Source: Thermoanaerobacterium aotearoense (GTDB lineage Bacteria; Bacillota; Thermoanaerobacteria; Thermoanaerobacterales; Thermoanaerobacteraceae). Taken from it: a stretch of 64,000 nucleotides of DNA. Each line of letters begins with the position of its first letter. The first letter of the stretch is position 1. The notes below the pieces were generated by a model that saw nothing but the letters and a program-made list of their open reading frames with translations, made no database searches and was not told the origin of the DNA. The stretch spans positions 2,405,501 through 2,469,500 of the forward strand of contig NZ_CP047602.1 in the NCBI RefSeq assembly GCF_009905255.1, given 5' to 3'. The position numbers and the translations under genes are program-made. This document shows positions 1 to 8,573 of the stretch, piece after piece.

Positions 1-43
1 GCAAAAATATAAAAGCTAATGAAGTTCTAAACGATTTAACCAC
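1..43 (-). CDS. 5' fragment of a probable exported protein or lipoprotein gene, cut by the window edge
   Basis: Only 14 codons are present before the left edge. A GTG start at 43-41 has a GGGAGG ribosome site eight bases upstream and encodes MVKSFRTSLAFIFL, a basic N-terminus followed by a hydrophobic run, as in a signal peptide. The start lies 38 bases downstream of the stop of the preceding lipoprotein gene on the same strand, so the two are probably co-transcribed. The upstream ATG at the same site gives only a 10-codon frame. Function is unknown. Confidence 0.5.
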   Translation of the reverse strand, partial: MVKSFRTSLAFIFL

Positions 44-81
44 ATCATCTACCTCCCGTATATAGCTTTTCTTAAAAAACT

Positions 82-642
82 TTATGGTGATGAAGCAATA
101 TAACTTATACACCAGCCACCATATAAAGGCGACTTAGAAACTGTAATAAATCTGGTGAAGTACCCTTCCTCAGGAAATTTTTTAATATCATTTGATTTTT
201 GCATATAATAAACGCAGTAAAGCTTAGAATGTTTTTCTACACTTTCACTACCATTCTTTTTCATCGTATCTGGATATACTTCTATTGATTTGATGTCAAT
301 TCTCTTTATATTTTTCAAATATTCTATATGTTCATTATACACATAACTGATATCTTCAGATGATTTATTTGCTGCATTATTTAAAAAATTGGAGGCACAA
401 ACAACGGCGAGATTATAATTCTTATCATTTATGCTATTATAATAGATATTTATTATTTCTTCCGGAGACGCATTTGAAATTTTAATTTTATCTTCCTTAG
501 TCAGCATATTGAAATACTTTTGCGCTATTGAATTATTTCCCTTTTCTTTAATAACGCTGTTATTGCTTTTAGATGAACATCCGACCACGATAAAGGCAAA
601 AAATATCAAAAAATATAAAACAGTTCTTTTAAAGAATACCAC
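82..642 (-). CDS. Hypothetical lipoprotein
   Basis: A 186-residue protein with a type II signal peptide: a basic N-terminus, a hydrophobic stretch and a lipobox ending VVGC with the cysteine at about residue 22. It should be anchored to the outer face of the membrane. The start is GTG, with GGAGG nine bases upstream. The mature part begins with a low-complexity Ser/Asn/Lys linker; a segment near residues 58-90 (SPEEIINIYYNSINDKNY) resembles the first helices of NTF2-like or DUF4829-type domains, which is a weak fold guess. It is preceded by one copy of the 105-bp repeated leader and followed by another probable exported-protein gene. I do not recognise a specific function. Confidence 0.75.
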   Translation of the reverse strand: MVFFKRTVLYFLIFFAFIVVGCSSKSNNSVIKEKGNNSIAQKYFNMLTKEDKIKISNASPEEIINIYYNSINDKNYNLAVVCASNFLNNAANKSSEDISYVYNEHIEYLKNIKRIDIKSIEVYPDTMKKNGSESVEKHSKLYCVYYMQKSNDIKKFPEEGYFTRFITVSKSPLYGGWCISYIASSP

Positions 643-747
643 TACTGATCACCTCCATTTCCCGTATTTCCCCTTCTACATATATAGAAGCTAAATTTTT
701 CTAAAAATATTCCACATCATAAAAATTATTTTTATCATTTTCAAATG

Positions 748-852
748 TTATACTCTTAACCTCCCATGCCTCACCTCTATTATAAAATTAAAAATTATAA
801 ATTTTATTAATTATTCCTTAATTTTCTATTACAATCTTGTAACATAAAAAAA
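748..852 (-). repeat. 105-bp repeated leader, copy 1
   Basis: This block matches 2383-2487 over 105 bases with two mismatches by eye. In transcription direction it starts with the T-run of an upstream terminator, passes through an AT-rich stretch with TATAAT-like sequence, and ends with GAGGTGAGGC, then a three-codon frame ATG GGA GGT TAA. It ends about 105 bases upstream of the GTG start of the 82-642 lipoprotein gene, so it probably carries that gene's promoter and 5' leader. Confidence 0.8.
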
Positions 853-867
853 CATGGCAAATGCCAC
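846..867 (-). terminator. Rho-independent terminator after the 887-1222 gene
   Basis: In the minus sense, GTGGCA and TGCCAT form a short stem followed by seven Ts, 20 bases after the stop codon. The stem is short (five to six pairs), so efficiency is uncertain. Confidence 0.5.
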
Positions 868-886
868 GATAAATTTAATAATTAGA

Positions 887-1222
887 TTATCTTTCATTTT
901 TAACATAATAAATGTCGGGTTTTTTATAATTTACATATACAGTTAAAGACTCTCCTTCTTTATCAACACCTTTTATTATCCAATAAACAGGGCAAGGAGA
1001 TTTTTCCTTGAGTTTTGGATCATCAAAAAATTTATCCAGATCAACTTCTAAATTTTTAAGCTCTTCTGATTCTACTTTAGTAATTTCCACTTTTTCTTTA
1101 GCTATTTTCAAAGCTTCATTATCAGATATTCCGCCTACCACATCTCCCTGTTTTTCTAGATTTGAACATCCTGTAAGAGCCGAAATAAGTAGTATTGTCA
1201 TTATCCATTTTTTTGATATCAT
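887..1222 (-). CDS. Hypothetical small lipoprotein
   Basis: The longest frame starts at 1252, but the ATG at 1222 has GGAGTG about seven bases upstream and begins a clean signal peptide (MISKKWIMTILLISALTGC), so I chose it; the product is 111 residues. The lipobox LTGC predicts lipidation and display outside the membrane. The C-terminal half (YWIIKGVDKEGESLTVYVN) is a beta-hairpin-rich segment reminiscent of PepSY-like domains, a weak structural guess. It lies 42 bases downstream of the beta-propeller-like lipoprotein gene and probably shares its transcript. Function unknown. Confidence 0.75.
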   Translation of the reverse strand: MISKKWIMTILLISALTGCSNLEKQGDVVGGISDNEALKIAKEKVEITKVESEELKNLEVDLDKFFDDPKLKEKSPCPVYWIIKGVDKEGESLTVYVNYKKPDIYYVKNER

Positions 1223-1264
1223 AAATATCACTCCAATATGCTTAAAAAGCATTTAGCAATTTAT

Positions 1265-2344
1265 TTAATCCAAAGTAATCCACTCTGATTTGCACTTTTC
1301 TCCTTTGACGTACCACCACAGTATATTGTCTGAAATATTACCACCGCTTGTAATACCTGAATCTTTTAACTTCAATATCTCTCCCTTTTCTATAGAGTAA
1401 ATGTATAAACCATCACCGTTAGTATTCCATGAAATAAATTTATCATTAAGTGAGCTATTCCAAACGCCTGTCATACCCCAATTTACAATAGTTTTTTCTT
1501 CTTTTGTCTTTATATTGTATAATTTTAGAATAGAATCGCCTGAATTCCATACTCCATATGGAAATTTAATTGATGCACCGCTAACTTTTAATCCTTCATC
1601 TAATATTCTTTTTTCGTTATTTTTAAGATTTACAAGAACCAATTTCCCATTTCTTGCCAGTGCTTTCATATCGATCTTCCCAATATCATATACAAGCCAA
1701 TCCCCATCTAATCCTGGCTGCCCGAATTCTCCATCTTCAACATTTAATCTATCAATGATTTTATAAGTATTGTTTTCAATATCGTATAATTTGACAATTG
1801 CATTAACAGATTTCTCATCTTTTTCGAAAGCTGTCCATACAATTTTGTCGTTAGATGCAGCTATCAACGCTCCTAACAAAGTAGGCGTTTTTACTTTTGC
1901 ATTTACAACATTTCCTTTATCAATTTCTATGCGACGATTGTCATCTATATTTTTAGCATACAAAGCCCAATCGCTTTTTGTCATATCGTTGCTGGATTCA
2001 ACATACACGATCCAATTCCCCATGACTTTTGCATCATAAATATTTTTAGAAATTCCAGCATTAATTTTAAAAATTATTGAGCTGTCACTTGAGGTAACAA
2101 AAATGCTGTTGTCAACTTCAGGATTGACCTGCAAAAACACTTTTCTGCCATCATCAAGCACAGCTATTGGATGTGCATTTTCAATCGATGAGGTCTTTTT
2201 ATCCTCTAACTCATCAAGTATATTACCATTTGTTTTATCAATAATTATATTATCATTGCTTAAGTCTGTATTTGTACTTTTAATACTACAGCCACCAAGT
2301 ATTAAGATTACGATAATTAATAAACATAGTTTCACTTTATTCAT
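1265..2344 (-). CDS. Lipoprotein with a predicted beta-propeller-like domain
   Basis: A 359-residue protein with a lipoprotein signal (hydrophobic run, then LGGC at about residues 16-19). After a Ser/Thr/Asn linker there are repeated short blocks of the type GNWIVYVES, NDKIVWTAF, GDWLVYDIG, NDKFISWNT and SDNILWWYV, each ending in an aromatic-rich strand, which is typical of a TolB-like or WD-like beta-propeller. The start ATG has GGGAGG seven bases upstream. It sits just downstream of copy 2 of the 105-bp leader. It probably binds or senses something at the cell surface, but no ligand can be inferred. Confidence 0.75.
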   Translation of the reverse strand: MNKVKLCLLIIVILILGGCSIKSTNTDLSNDNIIIDKTNGNILDELEDKKTSSIENAHPIAVLDDGRKVFLQVNPEVDNSIFVTSSDSSIIFKINAGISKNIYDAKVMGNWIVYVESSNDMTKSDWALYAKNIDDNRRIEIDKGNVVNAKVKTPTLLGALIAASNDKIVWTAFEKDEKSVNAIVKLYDIENNTYKIIDRLNVEDGEFGQPGLDGDWLVYDIGKIDMKALARNGKLVLVNLKNNEKRILDEGLKVSGASIKFPYGVWNSGDSILKLYNIKTKEEKTIVNWGMTGVWNSSLNDKFISWNTNGDGLYIYSIEKGEILKLKDSGITSGGNISDNILWWYVKGEKCKSEWITLD

Positions 2345-2382
2345 AATAGCCTCCCAGACAAAGTGACTTTTATCAATATAGA

Positions 2383-2487
2383 TTATACTCTTAACCTCCC
2401 ATGCCTCATCTCTATTATAAAATTTAAAATTATAAATTTTATTAATTATTCCTTAATTTTCTATTACAATCTTGTAACATAAAAAAA
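2383..2487 (-). repeat. 105-bp repeated leader, copy 2
   Basis: Near-identical to 748-852 (two differences by eye). It begins immediately after the terminator hairpin of the SNF2 gene, whose T-run is the first seven bases of the repeat, and ends 38 bases before the start of the beta-propeller-like lipoprotein gene. Both copies therefore occupy the same position: between an upstream terminator and a downstream lipoprotein gene. Confidence 0.8.
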
Positions 2488-2511
2488 GCAACTGCCTTAA
2501 TCGGCAATTGC
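2481..2511 (-). terminator. Rho-independent terminator after the SNF2 helicase gene
   Basis: In the minus sense, GCAATTGCC and GGCAGTTGC form a nine-position stem with one mismatch and a six-base loop, followed by seven Ts. It begins 11 bases after the helicase stop codon. Confidence 0.8.
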
Positions 2512-2522
2512 AAATCATTAAA

Positions 2523-5500
2523 TCACATTGCAAAAAGCTCTTTTACTTCTTCTTCACTCAACTTAGTTATAAACGTTTCACCTGGATTTATGACAGAATT
2601 TATCATCTCTTTTTTCTTCTCTTGCAGCTTTACAATTTTTTCTTCAATTGTACCTTGCGTTATAAGCTTTATGACTTGTACTGTATTAACCTGCCCAATC
2701 CTGTGGGCTCTATCTGTCGCTTGATCTTCTATCGCCGGATTCCACCAGGGGTCAAAGTGTATGACAGTATCTGCGCCTACTAAGTTTAGCCCTGTTCCAC
2801 CTGCTTTCAATGAAATCAAAAACACATCCGAGTCGCCTTTGTTGAAGGCTTTGACTAATTCTCCTCTCTCTTTCGTTTTTGTATCACCGTCTAAATACAA
2901 GTATGAAATTTTTTCCCTCTTTAAATTGTCTTCTATAAGCTTAAGCGCTGTCGTAAATTGAGAAAAAATCAGGGCCCTGTGTCCACTTTCTTTTAATTCC
3001 TGAATCAGTTCCATCAGAAGCTCCATCTTGCCGCTGGTACCTTTGTAATTTTCTACAAACATTGATGGATGGCAGCATATCTGCCTTAACCTCGTTAAAG
3101 CAGTTATTATCTTTATCTGGCTTCTTTCAAAGCCTTTATTTCGTATCTCTTCCTCTATTTCAGTCTTTGCATTCTCCAGGTACGCCATGTAAAGCTCCTT
3201 TTGTTCTTTCGTAAGTTCAGCAAATGACGTAGTTTCTATCTTCTGTGGCAGTTCTTTTAAAACATCTTTTTTTAGCCTTCGCAATATAAATGGCCTTATA
3301 TGTTTGCTTAAGTCATTAAGCGCCTCTTCATTTTTGTATTTCACTATTGGCTTCTCATACTTCTCCACAAATTTTCTGTGAGACAGAAGGTATCCAGGCA
3401 TTAAGAAGTCAAATATAGACCACAATTCAGTCAGAGAATTTTCTATAGGCGTACCAGTAAGCACAAAATACCCTTTGGCTTTTATCCTTTTAACAGATTC
3501 TGCATTCTGAGACTTTGGATTTTTTATATGCTGTGCTTCATCCAAAATGCAATAGCTAAATTCAATATCTTCATAGCTTTCTATATCCCTTCTAATCAAT
3601 GGATATGAAGTTATGACTACGTCAGACTCCTCTATGCTTTTAATAAGGCTTCCCCTTTCGCTTTTGTTGCCAGATACCACTAAAGTCTTAAGACTCGGTG
3701 CAAACTTTTGTATTTCACTTTCCCAATTGTAGATAAGAGTCGTAGGACAGATGACTATTGCCGGTTCCTTATGCTTTTCTTTTTCATCCAACAAAAATGC
3801 TATAGTCTGTATCGTCTTTCCTAATCCCATGTCATCTGCCAGTATTCCACCGAATCCATATGATGACAATGTTTTAAGCCATTTAAACCCGACTTCCTGA
3901 TATTTTCGCAGGACACCATTTAACTTCTCAGGCACTTCAAATTCAGCATCCATTGGATTTTTTATGGCTTTAACTAAGCTATCTAATTTTTCATCCTTAT
4001 CAATCTTTAATCTGTCACTTTCAAGTTTTTCATCAATATAAAGCGCTTTATATTTTGGAATCTTTACAATTTCTTTCTTTAAATCCTTGCTGCTTAAGTC
4101 CAATGAATTAATGAAATTTGCTATTTTTACCAATTCATCATCAATAGGCAAAAAAGATCCATCAGGCAACTTGAAAAATTTCTTCTTCATTTTTATCGAA
4201 TCAAATATCTTTGGAATGAGATCTCTATCTATATCGTCAATAGAAAAGCTAAATTCCAACAAATCGTCGTCTTGAATCCTAATGCTGCTGCTATACGATC
4301 TTTTGTAGAATTTCATCCTTTTAAATGATTCAGAATAGTACACATCAGCATATTTTTGAAGCACAGGCAAATAATTTGACACAAAGTTAAATATAGAATC
4401 TTCATCATCTAAGTAAACCGATTTATCTTTTACCTTAAATTCACACTTTTCAAAGATATCCAATATACGTTTTTCTGCAGCTTCATCCCTAATTAAAATG
4501 CAGTCACGCTTTATTTTCGTCTTTCCATCATCGTACAGATTTATGTTGTACTCACCGTAAGTAAAATTTATATCAGCGGTTATTCTTTCTCCTTCTTTAT
4601 CAAGGTAAATCTTCGTAACAAGTGGCTCACTATAAAATTCCGATTTCACATCATCATCAATCGCGATGCTTCCTGCTTTATCTATATTTGGAAGTATTAC
4701 TTCTGCAAACCTCTGCTTATCCTTCTCAGTAAATACAACGCTATTGGTGTTATTAGTAATGTATACATTGTAAAATGGCGCTAAAGCAAAACGCTGCTTA
4801 TCAGAAACCTTGTATATTTTTCCATCATACACAAAAAAATTACCTCTGCTGTCTAACGCCTTTACTTTTTCAATTCCCTCAATGGTAAGCCTAAGGTTTT
4901 TCTCGTTATTTCCTTTCTCAAGTTTGAAATTAATAGGAAGATCATCAAAAACTACATCCACATCGTAATAGGTTTTCCCATCCAAAACTAAATTAAAGTG
5001 ACTTCCCTTCATCACTTCAATAAATTTCTCCAAATTTGATGGCGTAAGCCTTACATACTTTCCGGAAACAACTGAATCAACTCTGTAATATGAATTTTCG
5101 GTATTGATTTTGTCAATCTCATATATCTCTCTCAAGAACTTTATAAGCTTCATATCTTCTTCTTTAAATGTATTTACGCTTGGATCAAACGAAAAACCTT
5201 TGCCAAATTCTACAACCATTCCTTCATCAATATCGTCAAAAAACTTCTTTATGCTTTTAACTACGTACAATTTGTCAATGCCCATTTTAAGGCTTAAAGA
5301 TGTATTAAATTGATTAAATTGATAAGATTCTAATGTAACCTCTATATTAACAGGCTGCTTTAATTCGTCAGGTATGTATTCCCTTTTTTCAAATTCTTCA
5401 AATAAATCATAAGCAACTTTGTTTTTTAGATTGTCCTCTATCTCAGCTTGATTATTTTTTATATACATTAAAACTGCTGCAATGTGTTTGCAATCACCGT

Positions 5501-5729
5501 CGTATCTAGATTTTGCTGGACATGTACAGCTTGTGTACAACTCACCGTGATACTTTTGTATCATCACCCTGTACAAAGATGTGCCCATCACAAAAGCTTG
5601 AAATACAGTGCCAGCTTTGTTGTATGTAAAATTGTGTATCCTACCTGCCAAATAATATTCAATGCCTCTTTTATAGACACTATCATTTTCACACCTTTTT
5701 TTAATTTCCGTATCAGTTAACTGAATCAT
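2523..5729 (-). CDS. SWIM zinc-finger / SNF2-family DNA helicase
   Basis: A protein of about 1,068 residues with an N-terminal SWIM zinc finger (Cys68, Cys70, Cys80 and His82, in a CxC...CxH pattern), a long middle region, and a C-terminal SNF2 ATPase. The helicase motifs are DDMGLGKT (Walker A, about residue 640), DEAQH (motif II), LTGTPIEN (motif III), ALIFSQFT, KAGGTGLNL and DRAHRIGQ (motif VI). Bacterial members are thought to remodel protein-DNA complexes; the substrate is unknown. The frame opens at TTG 5747; I chose ATG 5729 because GGGATGG lies close upstream and the protein then begins MIQLTDTEIKKR. ATG 5738 remains possible. It is a single-gene unit with its own terminator, divergent from the 6084 gene. 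Confidence 0.9.
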   Translation of the reverse strand: MIQLTDTEIKKRCENDSVYKRGIEYYLAGRIHNFTYNKAGTVFQAFVMGTSLYRVMIQKYHGELYTSCTCPAKSRYDGDCKHIAAVLMYIKNNQAEIEDNLKNKVAYDLFEEFEKREYIPDELKQPVNIEVTLESYQFNQFNTSLSLKMGIDKLYVVKSIKKFFDDIDEGMVVEFGKGFSFDPSVNTFKEEDMKLIKFLREIYEIDKINTENSYYRVDSVVSGKYVRLTPSNLEKFIEVMKGSHFNLVLDGKTYYDVDVVFDDLPINFKLEKGNNEKNLRLTIEGIEKVKALDSRGNFFVYDGKIYKVSDKQRFALAPFYNVYITNNTNSVVFTEKDKQRFAEVILPNIDKAGSIAIDDDVKSEFYSEPLVTKIYLDKEGERITADINFTYGEYNINLYDDGKTKIKRDCILIRDEAAEKRILDIFEKCEFKVKDKSVYLDDEDSIFNFVSNYLPVLQKYADVYYSESFKRMKFYKRSYSSSIRIQDDDLLEFSFSIDDIDRDLIPKIFDSIKMKKKFFKLPDGSFLPIDDELVKIANFINSLDLSSKDLKKEIVKIPKYKALYIDEKLESDRLKIDKDEKLDSLVKAIKNPMDAEFEVPEKLNGVLRKYQEVGFKWLKTLSSYGFGGILADDMGLGKTIQTIAFLLDEKEKHKEPAIVICPTTLIYNWESEIQKFAPSLKTLVVSGNKSERGSLIKSIEESDVVITSYPLIRRDIESYEDIEFSYCILDEAQHIKNPKSQNAESVKRIKAKGYFVLTGTPIENSLTELWSIFDFLMPGYLLSHRKFVEKYEKPIVKYKNEEALNDLSKHIRPFILRRLKKDVLKELPQKIETTSFAELTKEQKELYMAYLENAKTEIEEEIRNKGFERSQIKIITALTRLRQICCHPSMFVENYKGTSGKMELLMELIQELKESGHRALIFSQFTTALKLIEDNLKREKISYLYLDGDTKTKERGELVKAFNKGDSDVFLISLKAGGTGLNLVGADTVIHFDPWWNPAIEDQATDRAHRIGQVNTVQVIKLITQGTIEEKIVKLQEKKKEMINSVINPGETFITKLSEEEVKELFAM

Positions 5730-5993
5730 AACTACCATCCCAATCAATATAACTTTTGTTATTAATAATTATATCAAACAAATGTTTAAGCCGACACTAT
5801 ATAATTACAAATATATATTAAGCTAAAATGAGATTTTTTACAATACATGACAATACTTTTAGCAAATAATAGGCAACACTATGTTATTTAATATAATGCG
5901 GTTTACCTATAAAGTCAATATATTTTTTGAAAATTTTTTAAATTCCTGTTGATACCTGAATATTTTTTATGCTAATATATTACAGAGGATACT
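5730..5993. other. Intergenic region between divergent genes
   Basis: AT-rich spacer between the SNF2 gene and the phosphodiester glycosidase-like gene. On the plus strand TTGATA at about 5949 is followed, 18 bases later, by TAATAT, a possible sigma-A promoter for the 6084 gene. No RNA gene or long repeat was seen. Confidence 0.35.
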
Positions 5994-6065
5994 ATGAATA
6001 ACTACCATGTACAACATGGGACACCCAAAAAACTTAAACTAAAAATAAATGCCGTTTATAAATGA
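5994..6065 (+). CDS. Possible 23-codon leader ORF
   Basis: ATG at 5994 has GAGG five bases upstream and opens a 23-codon frame (MNNYHVQHGTPKKLKLKINA and three more residues) ending at TGA 6063-6065. The stop is directly followed by AAGGA, part of the region that would recruit ribosomes for the 6084 gene. It is basic and has no hydrophobic segment. It could be a leader peptide coupled to the downstream gene, or chance; nothing beyond the start context supports it. Confidence 0.25.
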   Translation: MNNYHVQHGTPKKLKLKINAVYK

Positions 6066-6083
6066 AAGGAATGAAAGTTATCT

Positions 6084-7058
6084 ATGAGAAATATGATTTT
6101 GACGAAAAGAATTATTGTATATTTAGTTTTTGAATTCATATTATCAATTATTGTAATTCCTGTATTGATATTTTATGGGCCATTCGCAAATATAAGAAAT
6201 ACATTAGTTACATCTGCAATGACAACTTTTAGTCATAAATATATAGTTACATTATTCTTGCCTCAGAGTAAAATAGATGAAATCATGAAAAATTCTAATA
6301 ATATCGCTACAGGCAGTAGCAATAAAAATATATTAAATTTTACAAATTCTCATGATAACACAATTGAAGTATACGACATATCAAGTAATAGATTTAAAGG
6401 CAAAGTAATATTAATACATGATCCAACAAGAATACAAGTTGGTGTATCAAGCAAATTGCCTAAAGAAGGGGAAACAGTAAGTACGATCGCTAAAGAAAAC
6501 AATGCTGTAGTTGCAATTAATGCAGGTGGTTTTATCGGATATGTAAATGGAGCATGGACAGGCAGTGGTGGAATACCAGGCGGCATTATTATTCATAATG
6601 GGAAAATTTTATATGATAATGCATATAGTACAGATGGCAAAATAGATCTTATAGGATTTACCGATGATGGTAAATTACTTGTTGGTAAATACACCTTAGA
6701 TGAAATAAAAAATGCTGGAATAAAAGAAGGAGTTAGTTTTAGACCTGCACTTATTATTAATGGAGAACCTATGATTAAAAAAGGCGATGGTGGATGGGGT
6801 TCAACATCAAGAACAGCTATAGGGCAAAGAAAAGATGGTACAGTAATATTCTTAGTAATTGATGGAACGTTTATTAGGGGTTTAACTGGTGCAACTTTAA
6901 AAGATGTTCAGAATATAATGCTAGATTATGGAGCGGTTAATGCCGCAAACCTTGATGGTGGTTCTTCAACAACACTCTATTATAAAGGAAAAGTAATAAA
7001 TAATCCAATAAATCCACTTGGTGAAAGAATGGTTCCAACAATCTTTTATGCCAAGTAA
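6084..7058 (+). CDS. Phosphodiester glycosidase-family (NAGPA-like) exported protein
   Basis: A 324-residue protein with an N-terminal membrane anchor or uncleaved signal (residues 9-31), then a phosphodiester glycosidase domain of the kind related to mammalian N-acetylglucosamine-1-phosphodiester alpha-N-acetylglucosaminidase. Visible signature blocks are VVAINAGGF, the glycine-rich segment GGIPGGIII, SRTAIGQRKDG, VIDGT and the C-terminal ANLDGGSSTTLYY. In bacteria such proteins are linked to exopolysaccharide or cell-wall phosphodiester chemistry outside the membrane; the substrate here is not known. It is one of the few plus-strand genes in this part, stands alone, and shares a bidirectional terminator with the convergent small ORF. 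Confidence 0.85.
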   Translation: MRNMILTKRIIVYLVFEFILSIIVIPVLIFYGPFANIRNTLVTSAMTTFSHKYIVTLFLPQSKIDEIMKNSNNIATGSSNKNILNFTNSHDNTIEVYDISSNRFKGKVILIHDPTRIQVGVSSKLPKEGETVSTIAKENNAVVAINAGGFIGYVNGAWTGSGGIPGGIIIHNGKILYDNAYSTDGKIDLIGFTDDGKLLVGKYTLDEIKNAGIKEGVSFRPALIINGEPMIKKGDGGWGSTSRTAIGQRKDGTVIFLVIDGTFIRGLTGATLKDVQNIMLDYGAVNAANLDGGSSTTLYYKGKVINNPINPLGERMVPTIFYAK

Positions 7059-7270
7059 GTAATTATTATGGTTAAAATTTTTATGAAAAATAGAATTATA
7101 AGCATCTAACTATATGTAAAAGAGATAATTTACGCATTGCTAAACTTAACTATTACTTAGCCAAACAAGTGGTAATTGAATGGTTTAAACATTTTTTGTG
7201 TATAAAAAACTCTGATCAGACCATGGATTAAATAAAACTTAACAAAAATAAAACTTAACAATAAAAAATA

Positions 7271-7320
7271 CACCCACGATTTAGACAAAAGGTCTAATAT
7301 CAAGGGTGCATTTTTTATTG
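7271..7320. terminator. Bidirectional terminator
   Basis: CACCC...GGGTG and TTTAGAC...GTCTAA form a long interrupted stem. On the plus strand it is followed by TTTTTTATT; on the minus strand by TATTTTTTATT. It serves the 6084 gene (about 210 bases after its stop, an otherwise empty stretch) and the minus-strand 7341-7457 ORF, whose stop is 21 bases away. Confidence 0.75.
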
Positions 7321-7340
7321 ATAGAATTGAATAAGAAATA

Positions 7341-7457
7341 TCACCTGAATATTTTGCGTATATAGTTAAATATCCCCGAACCCACAACATGTGTCAATTT
7401 TACAAAGATTATTATAAAACTTAAAATCAAAATACATCCTACAATTGCAGTTAGCAT
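7341..7457 (-). CDS. Small single-span membrane protein, 38 residues
   Basis: ATG at 7457 is preceded by GAGGTG at ideal spacing and opens a 38-codon frame ending at TGA 7341. The product starts MLTAIVGCILILSFIIIFVK, one transmembrane helix, followed by a basic tail ending YIRKIFR. It lies 45 bases downstream of the diiron protein gene and is followed by a strong terminator, so it has the position of a real last gene of a small operon. The longer minus frame 7157-7390 overlaps it and runs through the terminator, so I rejected that one. I do not recognise the family. Confidence 0.6.
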   Translation of the reverse strand: MLTAIVGCILILSFIIIFVKLTHVVGSGIFNYIRKIFR

Positions 7458-7502
7458 AACAACACCTCATATACTTTTATTTACATCAAATTTTTTAAGT
7501 CT

Positions 7503-8009
7503 CTATATCGTTTTTATCATATTGCTTAGATCTATGAAGTGCTTTATCTCTTCATTTAATAATGTGATTGCAACTTTTTTCGTAGAGTCAAATTTAGCAT
7601 CTTTGACTATTTCATCGTAAAATATTATAGAATCTTTTTCCGCTCTTATTGCCAATTCTACAGCTTCTTCAAATTTATTTATCCCTTGCAAAACTTCGTC
7701 AACAGCATCTTTCGATGGAAATACAGATGTATTGTAAAGCAACGTTAAATAAATAGATGCCTCCATATCAAAGTACAGGCTATCATCGCCTTTTTTCTCG
7801 TTTAAAAGCTTATTATAAAGTTCTTCAAATCTGGACTTATGTATAATTTCTTCTTGTGCCATGTCATCAAAAAACTTTCTCAATTTCTCATCGCCGGAGA
7901 ATTTCTCCGAAGCCTTTGTATAAAATTCGTATCCTCTTTCTTCTATATCTATAGCAAGTTTCACCACTTCTAAGTCAGTCAAATATTTTTTCTCAATATC
8001 ATTTAACAT
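7503..8009 (-). CDS. Ferritin-like diiron protein (rubrerythrin-like domain)
   Basis: A 168-residue all-helical protein with two ExxH-type iron-ligand motifs: E near YEFYTKAS with EEIIH in the first helix pair, and EKDSIIFYDE with EEIKHF in the second. This is the four-helix-bundle diiron domain of rubrerythrin and ferritin-like families; the C-terminal rubredoxin domain of true rubrerythrins is absent. Members reduce peroxide or handle iron in the cytoplasm of anaerobes; the exact activity here is inferred. The start ATG has GGGAGG upstream. It is followed by the 38-residue membrane ORF. Confidence 0.85.
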   Translation of the reverse strand: MLNDIEKKYLTDLEVVKLAIDIEERGYEFYTKASEKFSGDEKLRKFFDDMAQEEIIHKSRFEELYNKLLNEKKGDDSLYFDMEASIYLTLLYNTSVFPSKDAVDEVLQGINKFEEAVELAIRAEKDSIIFYDEIVKDAKFDSTKKVAITLLNEEIKHFIDLSNMIKTI

Positions 8010-8135
8010 AACAACACCTCCCGAAAATTATTATCCTCTACTAACCATTTTATCATTACAAAATTTTCTAGTCAATCATCTTTAAAAGCCAAAATAATTT
8101 TTCCCATAGAGGACAAAATAACTTAAGGTGATGCT

Positions 8136-8573
8136 ATGTGGTACATAATTTTTTCAATTTTTACAGTGAGTATATCGCTTTTTTTGATAGATAGAAAAAA
8201 GTTAAAAGTGCTGATACCTGCTTATCTGCTTTCATCTGTGATAGGCTTCTCTTTGGATGTGATATTTGACTTTACTTTGAAATACTATTATTACATTGAT
8301 GCACCTATTCCAAATGGCATTCTGTCATTTCTGATGGAGACATTTATAGGCCCACCTTATGGCATGATTTTTATACAATACTTGCCAAAAGGGAAATTGC
8401 GCTACACCATATATATGGCTGCATGGATACTATTTCTGACTGCCATTGAAGCAGTATTTCACATAAACAGGCTTCTCATTTACAACAGATGGAATTACTT
8501 TTTCTCAGTCATAACGTACATCTTCACATTGTTAGCTATAACTCTTCAATACAAGTATCTTTTTAAAGAATAG
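8136..8573 (+). CDS. CBO0543-like integral membrane protein
   Basis: A 145-residue protein with about five hydrophobic segments (residues 2-18, 27-45, 60-80, 88-108 and 118-140), consistent with a small polytopic membrane protein. It resembles the CBO0543-type family of spore-forming Firmicutes, of unknown function. The ATG at 8136 has AAGGTGATG just upstream. It converges with the PAP2 phosphatase gene and the two overlap by 11 bases at their 3' ends. Confidence 0.65.
   Translation: MWYIIFSIFTVSISLFLIDRKKLKVLIPAYLLSSVIGFSLDVIFDFTLKYYYYIDAPIPNGILSFLMETFIGPPYGMIFIQYLPKGKLRYTIYMAAWILFLTAIEAVFHINRLLIYNRWNYFFSVITYIFTLLAITLQYKYLFKE

Noticed and set aside
509-694. Plus-strand frames opposite the lipoprotein genes (and similar ones across the window)
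   Set aside because: They lack ribosome sites, lie entirely opposite well-supported genes and have low-complexity composition reflecting codon bias of the other strand.
5994-6090. Overlapping 20-codon frame from ATG 6071
   Set aside because: It is out of frame with the 6084 gene, ends within it and has no separate support.
7157-7390. 77-codon minus-strand frame
   Set aside because: It runs through the bidirectional terminator at 7271-7320 and overlaps the better-supported 38-codon frame in another register; it has no ribosome site.
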